A stretch of DNA of 5,917 bases from an uncultured bacterium (lineage in GTDB: Bacteria; Omnitrophota; Gorgyraeia; Gorgyraeales; Gorgyraeaceae), in NCBI GenBank assembly GCA_913009675.1, contig CAJVXD010000088.1, positions 1 through 5,917 of the forward strand, in the 5' to 3' direction. The first letter of the stretch is position 1. The number at the start of each line of letters is the position of its first letter. Of the stretch, positions 1 through 5,758 are shown piece after piece. Below the pieces are notes generated by a model. That model was not told the DNA's origin and did no database searches. It saw only the letters and a list, made by a program, of their open reading frames with translations. Position numbers and translations under genes: made by a program.

Positions 1-58
1 GCAAAATGGTAATATGGTTGTTGTTTTTGTTTTTTTTTTTGTTTGTTTTTGTTTTTTT
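1..58. other. T-rich low-complexity artefact at contig end
   Basis: Nearly pure T/G sequence abuts the outer end of the P7 adapter. On the reverse strand it reads as adapter followed by an A-rich run, which is what a read gives when it runs past the end of a library molecule. It should be treated as sequencing noise assembled into the contig, not as genomic DNA. Open frames crossing it are spurious. Confidence 0.9.
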
Positions 59-124
59 CAAGCAGAAGACGGCATACGAGATATATCAGTGTGACTGGAG
101 TTCAGACGTGTGCTCTTCCGATCT
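59..124. other. Illumina P7 / index / TruSeq read-2 adapter contamination
   Basis: Positions 59-82 match the P7 flow-cell oligonucleotide, 83-90 (ATATCAGT) sit where the 8-nt index lies, and 91-124 match the TruSeq index-adapter sequence ending in CTCTTCCGATCT. The reverse complement of the index, ACTGATAT, agrees with my memory of TruSeq index 25. The forward translations give the familiar adapter peptides containing SSRRRHTR, VTGVQTCALPI and SSDVCSSDL. This stretch must be trimmed: it creates a false N-terminus for the GH130 gene and a false 94-residue ORF at 6-290. Confidence 0.98.
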
Positions 125-126
125 AT

Positions 127-906
127 GGGATAGAGGATATGCGGATAGTCAAGTACGACAAGAAATACTTGCTGGTTGGATGCGGCAAGATCAATCCTCC
201 GTTCAAAGGTGTGAATGCGGATCGGATTGTAGCTTACTCAACAGAAGATTTTGTCAACATTACTTATCATGGTATGGTCAGGCCCTTTGATTCACGCAAT
301 GCCGCTCCATTTTTTGAGCCGGTAAATGGCCAGCACTACATGCTGTTACGCCTTCATTCTAATATCCACCTGGATTTTCTTGAAGCCGGCATGGAGCAGT
401 TGCTGAATCCTTCCAAGTACACAGAATATTGGGAGAAGATCTATGACCGACGGAACCAGAGTCTGCTTTTAGAAAATGGCCTCTACCCTCACGAAAAGGA
501 AAAAATTGGTTTAGGTCCTCCTATAGTCAAAACTGATAAGGGTTGGCTGCTCATCTATCATGCTGTTGGTGAGATAGAAACTGATATTTGTAAAGCCTAT
601 GGGTTGGCAGAGAAGATTGAAAGAGGATATTCTATCTGTGCAGCCCTTTTGGATCTAAACGATCCCAGAAAGGTTCTTTGTCGAACCAGAAATCCAATCT
701 ATATCCCTTCAGCCCCGTATGAATTATATGGTAACGATCAGTATTTAGTGGACGTGCCTGCAGTTGTTTTTCCAGTAGGTGCTATCGTCCGAAAAGGCAA
801 GCTGCTTGTCTATGCCGGATCTGCTGATAAATACACTATTCTCTTAAGCTGCAAGCTTGATAGCCTAGTTAATTATTTGTGGAGGCATTGCAGGAGTGTT
901 AGGTAA
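127..906 (+). CDS. GH130-family beta-mannoside phosphorylase, 5'-truncated
   Basis: This is the C-terminal 259 residues of a glycoside hydrolase family 130 protein, a five-bladed beta-propeller. The family mostly phosphorolyses beta-1,4-mannosyl linkages (mannosyl-glucose or mannooligosaccharides), releasing alpha-mannose 1-phosphate in the cytoplasm. Numbering from the first whole genomic codon, the fragment opens with G1-I-E-D4, the family motif holding the catalytic Asp. The motif reads GIEDMR where GIEDPR is usual. Later landmarks are GLGPPIVKTDKGW (Lys about 135), IYHAV (His about 145), CAALLDLNDPRKV, VVFPVG and a YAGSADKYT-like ending. The Lys and His correspond to phosphate-binding residues of characterised phosphorylases, which favours phosphorylase over hydrolase. 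Only the N-terminal blade is missing, because the contig ends in adapter; the apparent upstream ATG at 43 lies in artefact. The stop TAA overlaps the convergent HD gene by 8 nt. Substrate cannot be set from this fragment. Confidence 0.88.
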   Translation, partial: GIEDMRIVKYDKKYLLVGCGKINPPFKGVNADRIVAYSTEDFVNITYHGMVRPFDSRNAAPFFEPVNGQHYMLLRLHSNIHLDFLEAGMEQLLNPSKYTEYWEKIYDRRNQSLLLENGLYPHEKEKIGLGPPIVKTDKGWLLIYHAVGEIETDICKAYGLAEKIERGYSICAALLDLNDPRKVLCRTRNPIYIPSAPYELYGNDQYLVDVPAVVFPVGAIVRKGKLLVYAGSADKYTILLSCKLDSLVNYLWRHCRSVR

Positions 907-1453
907 TGCAATTTCTTACAAGCGACTCAAGATATTTATCATCGTAACGAAAATCAGCTACAACCTTTTTCAGATCGTTCGATAATCTTTTGAGCCCCCA
1001 CATGCACCTACTTTTTGTCTCTTTCTTATTATTCCTGGTATAGTATAAAGGTAGATTGACTTGAAAGAAAGAGATAGCGTCGGCACTCTTGAGGAGATCG
1101 GATCTTTTGTCGCCTCCTGCTTCGTGACGGCAGACGAGCGAATAGACATCTTCAATAAATTCAGGCCTTAACTTACATTCGATCATAATCTCTTTTAATA
1201 TTACAGAGCTGTTTAAGGCATGAGCTTCTTTAAACTCATCATAACTCTTATAATCTTGGCGCTTTATTTTTCGTTTGTTGAGTGCCCTTTCAATATCATG
1301 TCCCAACGCGGCTATACGTAATGCCTCGTCAGCATCCGGGTTTAACTTTAGGAGCCATTCGAGTGTATTCTCTGAATGGACAGGGTCTTCCGTAACAGCA
1401 GATAAGGCGAGGGTCTCTTTAATCCTTTTCTTTAGACATTCAATGCGATTCAT
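899..1453 (-). CDS. HD-domain metal-dependent phosphohydrolase-like protein
   Basis: This 184-residue soluble protein has the HD-superfamily ligand series: H26 (VHSENT), H52-D53 (GHDIER), H78 (KEAHALNS), H110 (CRHEAGGD) and D125 (SADAISFF). HD proteins are mostly metal-dependent phosphohydrolases acting on phosphomonoesters, nucleotides or cyclic nucleotides. The complete set suggests an active enzyme. No signal peptide or membrane segment is visible. It is the last gene of the ino1 operon. Its ATG lies inside the end of the IPCT/DIPPS gene (14-nt overlap), and no good Shine-Dalgarno precedes it, so translation probably depends on ribosomes finishing the upstream gene. My inference is that it removes the terminal phosphate from phospho-DIP, or from another inositol-phosphate product of the operon. 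A nucleotide hydrolase or regulatory role is also possible. I do not recognise a named subfamily. Confidence 0.8.
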   Translation of the reverse strand: MNRIECLKKRIKETLALSAVTEDPVHSENTLEWLLKLNPDADEALRIAALGHDIERALNKRKIKRQDYKSYDEFKEAHALNSSVILKEIMIECKLRPEFIEDVYSLVCRHEAGGDKRSDLLKSADAISFFQVNLPLYYTRNNKKETKSRCMWGLKRLSNDLKKVVADFRYDDKYLESLVRNCIT

Positions 1454-2774
1454 TTCTATAACACACGGCCACTCTTCTTATATTTTCTATATTCATTAAC
1501 ACCGCGATAAATACAAGCACGAAAAACGCTTGATTTGTTACTGCTCCAATAAATATTATAAACATCCTCACGTCTCGTCCTATCCTGATCCCGAAAGGTT
1601 TACCCCGAGAAAATTTAGCTTTCATCAGACCATCATATTTGTCAGCCATATAGCTATTCATAAAGGATCCGATAATAGCCAGAAAACCCACCGGCCATGC
1701 AATAAGCCCGCTACCTGAGCTGAATGCATAATAGCTCAATCCAAAAAGGATGAACGCATCTGCATAACGGTCCAGGCAGGCATCAAACCACTTGCCGAAA
1801 TCCGTTTCTTTGTACTTTAATCTAGCTACCTCACCATCGCAACCATCTATAATAGACGATACCTGTACAAGGATACCACTGAGAAGAAGGCCAATGTAAT
1901 TACCCAAGAACAAAAGCACCGAGGCTATTAAAGAAACAAGAAAGGAAACAAAAGATATCTGATTAGGAGTAATGTTGGTTCTTAAAAGATGTTTTGTGAT
2001 TTTTGTAGAGATGGGCCTGTTAATGTATCTTGACACGGGTCCATCAGAGAGTTTCTTTAACCTACCCAGCATATATTTTTCAGCCTTTTTAAGGGTGTCC
2101 TCATCATCTAAATCTAACCAAAATTTATTCCTGATGTCGAATGCTTTAGCCTTGTTTCCTTCAGCCAGTATCTTTATGGCACCGGAAAGACTTGAGTCGT
2201 TATTTCTGGCTGTACTTCTTTCTATGGCTGTAAAGATGATAGGGGAACACAAAAAGGCACCTGTATCATAAGCACTATATCTACGTATACCCTTGCCTAT
2301 ATCAACAATGCCTTTGTCTTCAACATAGACCCTGGTCACATCACCTATATCTACCAGGGAATTTGAATTTATATTGTAATCAACCGCCAGGATTACTTCT
2401 CCATCATCTATTTGCTGAGATTGAAGTTCCTCAAGTATCTTTTCGTCAAAGAGGTGATCTACCATTAGGAGTATAAAATTTTTATCTAACAGGTGTTTTG
2501 CTTTAAGAACTGATAAACCATTGCCTTTTTCCCACTCTTCATTTATGAGGTGGGTTATCTTTATGTTTTTATGCTTGCCGAATCCATCTAGAAAAGACCT
2601 TACTTTTTGGCCATTGTAGCCGGTAACAACATAGAAGTCAGAAAGACCACATCTTTTTGCGGTTAATATTGCACGTTCAATAAGGGATAATCCAAGGAGG
2701 GAGATGAGAGGCTTAGAATCCCCTCTTTTTGACAATCTGGTTCCTTGTCCTGCAGCAATGATAAGACATTTCAT
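1440..2774 (-). CDS. Bifunctional CTP:inositol-1-phosphate cytidylyltransferase / DIPP synthase
   Basis: This is a 444-residue fusion. Residues 1 to about 235 form a sugar-nucleotidyltransferase: AAGQGTRL at 7-14, KP at 21-22, GNGLS at 84-88 and a metal-binding Asp in MVDHLFD (D106). Residues about 250-440 form a CDP-alcohol phosphotransferase with a perfect signature: D310-x2-D313-G-x2-A-R318-x8-G327-x3-D331-x3-D335. Several hydrophobic spans lie around 272-290, 292-309, 336-352, 355-375 and 402-427. Domain order and length match the archaeal/thermophile IPCT-DIPPS fusion, which makes CDP-inositol and condenses it with inositol 1-phosphate to phospho-di-myo-inositol phosphate at the membrane. 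It starts 5 nt after ino1, which supplies its substrate, and overlaps the HD gene by 14 nt. No strong Shine-Dalgarno is seen. A different acceptor alcohol, for example in an inositol lipid pathway using CDP-inositol, cannot be excluded. Confidence 0.92.
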   Translation of the reverse strand: MKCLIIAAGQGTRLSKRGDSKPLISLLGLSLIERAILTAKRCGLSDFYVVTGYNGQKVRSFLDGFGKHKNIKITHLINEEWEKGNGLSVLKAKHLLDKNFILLMVDHLFDEKILEELQSQQIDDGEVILAVDYNINSNSLVDIGDVTRVYVEDKGIVDIGKGIRRYSAYDTGAFLCSPIIFTAIERSTARNNDSSLSGAIKILAEGNKAKAFDIRNKFWLDLDDEDTLKKAEKYMLGRLKKLSDGPVSRYINRPISTKITKHLLRTNITPNQISFVSFLVSLIASVLLFLGNYIGLLLSGILVQVSSIIDGCDGEVARLKYKETDFGKWFDACLDRYADAFILFGLSYYAFSSGSGLIAWPVGFLAIIGSFMNSYMADKYDGLMKAKFSRGKPFGIRIGRDVRMFIIFIGAVTNQAFFVLVFIAVLMNIENIRRVAVCYRNESH

Positions 2775-2779
2775 ACCAA

Positions 2780-3886
2780 CTAGCTTTGGCGCTTATTTGC
2801 GATAAACTCTTCAAGCATACTATGAGCTTTATCATCGGTAAACTGTTTGGGTGGATGTTTTGAGAAGTATGCAGATGGTGAATATAAGACCCCACCAATA
2901 CCTCGATCAAGGGCTAGTTTACAGCACCTGATCGAATCTATCGCTACCCCGGCAGAATTTGGAGAATCTTCCACAGACAACCGTAATTCAATATTCATCG
3001 GCACATTGCCAAAGAGTTTACCTTCCATCCTAATGAAGCAAATCTTATTGTCCCTCTGCCATGGCACATAATCGCTGGGACCGATATGAATATTCACATC
3101 TTCGAGCCTTTTGGCTGTAACTGACTGAACTGCTTCTGTCTTTGAAAGTTTTTTTGAGGCTAGTCTCTTATGGTTAAGCATGTTGAGGAAGTCGGTATTT
3201 CCTCCTGTGTTCAGCTGGTATGTTCTCTCTAACTTTACGCCTCTTTTTTTGAATAAATCAGTCAAGACCCTATGAGTGATCGTAGCACCTATCTGGGCCT
3301 TAATATCGTCACCTATGAGGGGTATATTCTTTGTTTTAAATCTCTCTGCCCATTCAGGATCGCTTGCTATAAAAACAGGGATATTATTTATAAAAGCTAC
3401 CCCGGCTTCAAGTGCGCACTCAACATAAAACCTCGTTGCTTCTTCAGAACCTACAGGGAGATAATTTAAAAGCATATCAGCCTTTGATCTCTTCAGCGTA
3501 TTTATTACATCTTTCTTCGAAGACTCTTTTCTATCACTGGTAACAAATATATGCCGATCCTCATAATCCTTCATATGTTCTGAAACCCCATCAAGTATCC
3601 TACCCATCTTTACCTTAATACCTGATTTTGGTACATCCTTAGAGAATATGGCTGTGCAATTTGGCAGTTCAAATATTGCATCTGAGATGTCTTTTCCGAC
3701 TTTTCTCTTATCTATGTCATAGGCAGCTACTACCTCAATATCATAAGGTTTGTATCCATCTATATCCCAGTGCATCAACCCAATAAGTTCTTTTTGGTTC
3801 TTTTTTTTGCTATAGTACGAGATCCCCTGTAATAACGAACTAGCGCAGTTGCCAACTCCTATAATCGCAATCCTGATTTTCTTCAT
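2780..3886 (-). CDS. ino1: Inositol-1-phosphate synthase
   Basis: This 368-residue cytoplasmic NAD-dependent enzyme converts glucose 6-phosphate to L-myo-inositol 1-phosphate (the 1D-3-phosphate). The N-terminus is a Rossmann fold, IGVGNC at 9-14, with an acidic residue after the second strand (AAYDID, D58). The catalytic domain carries GDDIKAQIGATITHRVL (K196), LNTGGNTDF (225-233), LASKKLSKTEAV (242-252), IGPSDYVPW (268-276) and DSPNSAG (307-313), all hallmarks of the short actinobacterial/archaeal type. Length is close to the roughly 367 residues of the mycobacterial enzyme and much shorter than the eukaryotic form. The ATG at 3884-3886 is supported by an AAAGGAA Shine-Dalgarno about 9-10 nt upstream. 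It is the first gene of the operon and ends 5 nt before the IPCT/DIPPS start. A promoter and a structured leader lie upstream. Confidence 0.96.
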   Translation of the reverse strand: MKKIRIAIIGVGNCASSLLQGISYYSKKKNQKELIGLMHWDIDGYKPYDIEVVAAYDIDKRKVGKDISDAIFELPNCTAIFSKDVPKSGIKVKMGRILDGVSEHMKDYEDRHIFVTSDRKESSKKDVINTLKRSKADMLLNYLPVGSEEATRFYVECALEAGVAFINNIPVFIASDPEWAERFKTKNIPLIGDDIKAQIGATITHRVLTDLFKKRGVKLERTYQLNTGGNTDFLNMLNHKRLASKKLSKTEAVQSVTAKRLEDVNIHIGPSDYVPWQRDNKICFIRMEGKLFGNVPMNIELRLSVEDSPNSAGVAIDSIRCCKLALDRGIGGVLYSPSAYFSKHPPKQFTDDKAHSMLEEFIANKRQS

Positions 3887-3894
3887 AATTAATC

Positions 3895-3902
3895 ATTCCT
3901 TT
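3895..3902 (-). promoter_or_regulatory. Ribosome binding site of ino1
   Basis: On the minus strand this reads AAAGGAAT, with the AGGA core (3897-3900) 10 nt before the ATG of ino1. It is the only convincing Shine-Dalgarno within the operon, in keeping with the downstream genes being translated by coupling. Confidence 0.7.
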
Positions 3903-3926
3903 AGCTTTATTGAGATATGCTCCCCT

Positions 3927-3951
3927 GATGCTTCACTACCCTTAAAGCATC
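3927..3951 (-). promoter_or_regulatory. Hairpin in the ino1 5' leader
   Basis: The minus strand can form a 7-bp perfect stem, GATGCTT with AAGCATC (3945-3951 and 3927-3933), plus one T-G wobble pair and a loop of about 9 nt. Flanking CTCC and GGAG could add a short outer helix. It lies within the predicted leader of about 80 nt, between the promoter and the Shine-Dalgarno. No U-run follows, so it does not look like an intrinsic terminator. A role in mRNA stability or control is only inferred. Confidence 0.45.
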
Positions 3952-3971
3952 CTGCATTAGGAGAATTTCTT

Positions 3972-4000
3972 ATTATACATCATCCGTTTATATGAGTCAA
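3972..4000 (-). promoter_or_regulatory. Sigma70-type promoter of the ino1 operon
   Basis: On the minus strand TTGACT (3995-4000, one mismatch to the -35 consensus) is followed by exactly 17 nt and then TATAAT (3972-3977, perfect -10). Transcription would start near 3965, giving a leader of about 80 nt before ino1. No other promoter is evident between here and the end of the operon. The -35 box lies 7 bp outside the perfect inverted repeat of the IS element. Confidence 0.8.
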
Positions 4001-4007
4001 TGCATTT

Positions 4008-4020
4008 CTTAGTTGAGGTT
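4008..4020. repeat. Terminal inverted repeat, transposase 3' end
   Basis: CTTAGTTGAGGTT is the exact reverse complement of 5464-5476. It lies 22 bp beyond the transposase stop codon and close to the ino1 promoter. Confidence 0.85.
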
Positions 4021-4042
4021 GGCATAATTCCTCGTTCCATTT

Positions 4043-5365
4043 TTAACTCTCTATAGCCTGTAAAGCAGGCTCATCTTTTTTGATGCTCCCGTATTTTTTC
4101 TCCTGCCGTTTCTTGATCTCTTGCTTCATCTCATGCCTTAAAATATTCAAATATCTAAAACCTCTTATTTTTCTAAGATTCGGCTCTATCTCCATGAGGC
4201 TTGCCGCGTTCCATCGAAGAATCTGGTTTGAATTCTGCCAGTAGTCTACTTTATTCGTAAACTGGGCAATGTGACTCATGATGGATTCTATGCAGTTGGT
4301 AGAATTCAGGCTCCTGCATAATTCAGGAGATAAACCAAGCCTATGAAGAGTCAGGGTTTCTTCCAATCCTTCGGCAAGGCTATTGGCTGCTGATTCATTG
4401 ATAATCGAGAGTCTTTTATGCAGTGCTTCCAAAGATTCTCTTGCCTCTTTGTAAGAGGTTTTTCTGTAAGCATATTTTAAGTCTCTTTTACAGAGTTCTG
4501 CCTGGAAGTTCGAGAGATAACTTGTGACGTTTTGCTGCTTATGCCACACACAACGCTGTACGAAGCCGTATTCTTGGAATTTTTGTCTTATAGCTTTTAT
4601 TATCCCTTTTGAGCCGTCTATGATAAATAGAAGGCCTTCTTTGTATCTTAATCCTCGTTCGATTAATCTATCGAGTAATTGCCCTGTAACTAATGATGAT
4701 TCGGAATGAGACTGCTCTATATCCAGGATGAACTTTTCTCCGTCTATGGTTATGCCTAAAGCGACTAATATTCCTTGATCAGCATACCTTTTGCCATCAA
4801 TGAATACGCATATAAAATCATATGCTTCCAATGAACGCATTTTAAGTCTCTTTAAAGAGCCCAAGGTGTTTTTCTTTAACCTCTTTGAGAGGTTTGATGG
4901 AGACAGGCCGAATACCTCCGGCACAAGCTCAACGGATTCTTTATACTTACGCGTGCTTATGCCGTTTAATAGCTTCAGCATGGTTTTTCTGTCACATTGA
5001 TACGGAGACTGCAGTTTTTGATACATCTCTAAGGGTATCTCAATATTATTGTTTTTATTCCTGACTCTTGGGACCACGATAGGGACTTTTTGATCCTGTA
5101 AATACACTGAACCGGGGTTATCTCCCCAGCGGAGGTTTTCTTTTCCGTGCCTGCGTTTTTCACCTGCCAGCATATCAACTTCTCTTTTTAATTTCTCTTC
5201 AATGGTTTTTAAGCCGCAAGGTATTAGAGCTTGTATTAAAGCTACTGATGTATCCAGATCATCTGTATCCATATTCCTTAACATCTCTTGGGCGCCCTTT
5301 CGTTTTTCCGAAACTTTTATCTTCCCTTTACCCCTGGTTCTTGGTATACTTATTTCGACAGGCAT
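4043..5365 (-). CDS. IS256-family (mutator-type) transposase
   Basis: This 440-residue DDE transposase is full length for the family and has no internal stop or frameshift, so it may be active. The N-terminal part (about 1-170) is the DNA-binding and multimerisation region. The RNase H-like catalytic core has D190 (FIDGKRYAD), D250 (FIIDGSKGI) and E360 (NSTNCIES), with the typical QRCVWHKQQN block at 270-279 before the helical insertion. The first Asp is followed by Gly, whereas DA is common in classical IS256 members, so it belongs to a divergent branch. The ATG at 5363-5365 is fixed by a strong AAAGGAGG Shine-Dalgarno 5 nt upstream. A 6-bp hairpin near the stop (AGCCTG/CAGGCT, 4055-4071) lacks a clear U-tract, so read-through towards the ino1 operon, which has the same orientation, is possible. 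Confidence 0.95.
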   Translation of the reverse strand: MPVEISIPRTRGKGKIKVSEKRKGAQEMLRNMDTDDLDTSVALIQALIPCGLKTIEEKLKREVDMLAGEKRRHGKENLRWGDNPGSVYLQDQKVPIVVPRVRNKNNNIEIPLEMYQKLQSPYQCDRKTMLKLLNGISTRKYKESVELVPEVFGLSPSNLSKRLKKNTLGSLKRLKMRSLEAYDFICVFIDGKRYADQGILVALGITIDGEKFILDIEQSHSESSLVTGQLLDRLIERGLRYKEGLLFIIDGSKGIIKAIRQKFQEYGFVQRCVWHKQQNVTSYLSNFQAELCKRDLKYAYRKTSYKEARESLEALHKRLSIINESAANSLAEGLEETLTLHRLGLSPELCRSLNSTNCIESIMSHIAQFTNKVDYWQNSNQILRWNAASLMEIEPNLRKIRGFRYLNILRHEMKQEIKKRQEKKYGSIKKDEPALQAIES

Positions 5366-5370
5366 TTGTT

Positions 5371-5378
5371 CCTCCTTT
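5371..5378 (-). promoter_or_regulatory. Ribosome binding site of the transposase
   Basis: On the minus strand AAAGGAGG lies 5 nt before the ATG of the transposase. This near-consensus site decides the start codon. Confidence 0.85.
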
Positions 5379-5383
5379 CGGTT

Positions 5384-5424
5384 AAAATAAGGTTTTTTCT
5401 CACAAGATTATTTTACCTTATTTT
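5384..5424. repeat. 10-bp inverted repeat in the transposase leader
   Basis: AAAATAAGGT at 5384-5393 is the exact reverse complement of ACCTTATTTT at 5415-5424, separated by 21 nt. The pair sits just upstream of the transposase Shine-Dalgarno. In the transcript it could form a hairpin limiting translation from read-through RNA, or it could be a transposase or repressor binding site. The AT-rich arms make the fold weak. Confidence 0.5.
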
Positions 5425-5463
5425 TGAGGAACTTTGCCTGTTTTTTTATTCCTTCCTGAATCA

Positions 5464-5476
5464 AACCTCAACTAAG
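5464..5476. repeat. Terminal inverted repeat, transposase 5' end
   Basis: AACCTCAACTAAG is the exact reverse complement of 4008-4020. It lies about 100 bp upstream of the transposase start, leaving room for the promoter and leader of the transposase gene. Confidence 0.85.
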
Positions 5477-5576
5477 ATTAGCATACTTTCCATCGTTTTT
5501 GTTAAGAAAACTAAAGATGGTATAGAAGAACGAGTTAAATGGCCCCGCAACCAAAAGGTTTATTTTTTCCATAGCT

Positions 5577-5750
5577 ATGTATGTGCGTAATAAAATAGGC
5601 CAGCAGCGAATAGGAGAGTTGTTGAAAGATAGCATAAGTAGTGATGTTGATCCAAGGCATGTTGTTGAAAACATAGAATCTGTAAACCAGTCTCACTTTG
5701 ACTCAATGGGGATTGCTAATAGTCTTTCTACTACACGAGTCTGTCAATAG
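5577..5750 (+). CDS. Possible small hypothetical protein (57 aa)
   Basis: An ATG-to-TAG frame encodes 57 residues with a mixed, soluble-looking composition (RIGELLKDSISSDVDP and VENIESVNQSHFDS are typical stretches). I do not recognise a family. The nearest purine-rich AAGG is about 19 nt upstream, too far for a good Shine-Dalgarno. It could be a chance ORF, or a piece of a larger gene broken by frameshifts, as the neighbouring open stretches lie in other frames. Confidence 0.3.
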   Translation: MYVRNKIGQQRIGELLKDSISSDVDPRHVVENIESVNQSHFDSMGIANSLSTTRVCQ

Positions 5751-5758
5751 TTATCTAG

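Larger units (their letters stand above)
4008..5476 (-). mobile_element. IS256-family insertion sequence, about 1.47 kb
   Basis: A mutator-type transposase gene is bounded by perfect 13-bp inverted repeats, CTTAGTTGAGGTT at 4008-4020 and its complement at 5464-5476. The resulting 1469 bp fits the usual size of the family. The similarity continues imperfectly outward to 4000 and 5484 (18 of 21 positions match), so the true ends may lie slightly further out. Neither boundary shows an 8-9 bp direct repeat in the flanks. That suggests an old insertion, a rearrangement, or misplaced ends. Confidence 0.85.

Noticed and set aside
6..290. 94-residue ORF and the first 28 residues of the 43-906 frame
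   Set aside because: Both begin in the T-rich artefact and translate the Illumina adapter. They are not genes.
1530..2271. Forward ORFs opposite the IPCT/DIPPS gene
   Set aside because: They are antisense shadows of a gene with complete catalytic motifs in both domains.
4055..4071. AGCCTG/CAGGCT hairpin as intrinsic terminator of the transposase
   Set aside because: The stem lies within the last codons and is followed by a mixed sequence with AAAAA, not a U-tract on the transcribed strand.
5506..5535. Forward promoter TTGTTA-N16-TATAGA right of the IS
   Set aside because: Both hexamers are weak and AT-rich sequence gives such matches by chance; no confident gene follows.
5468..5674. Minus-strand 68-residue ORF
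   Set aside because: It overlaps the IS end, opposes the somewhat better forward frames, and has no Shine-Dalgarno or recognisable domain.
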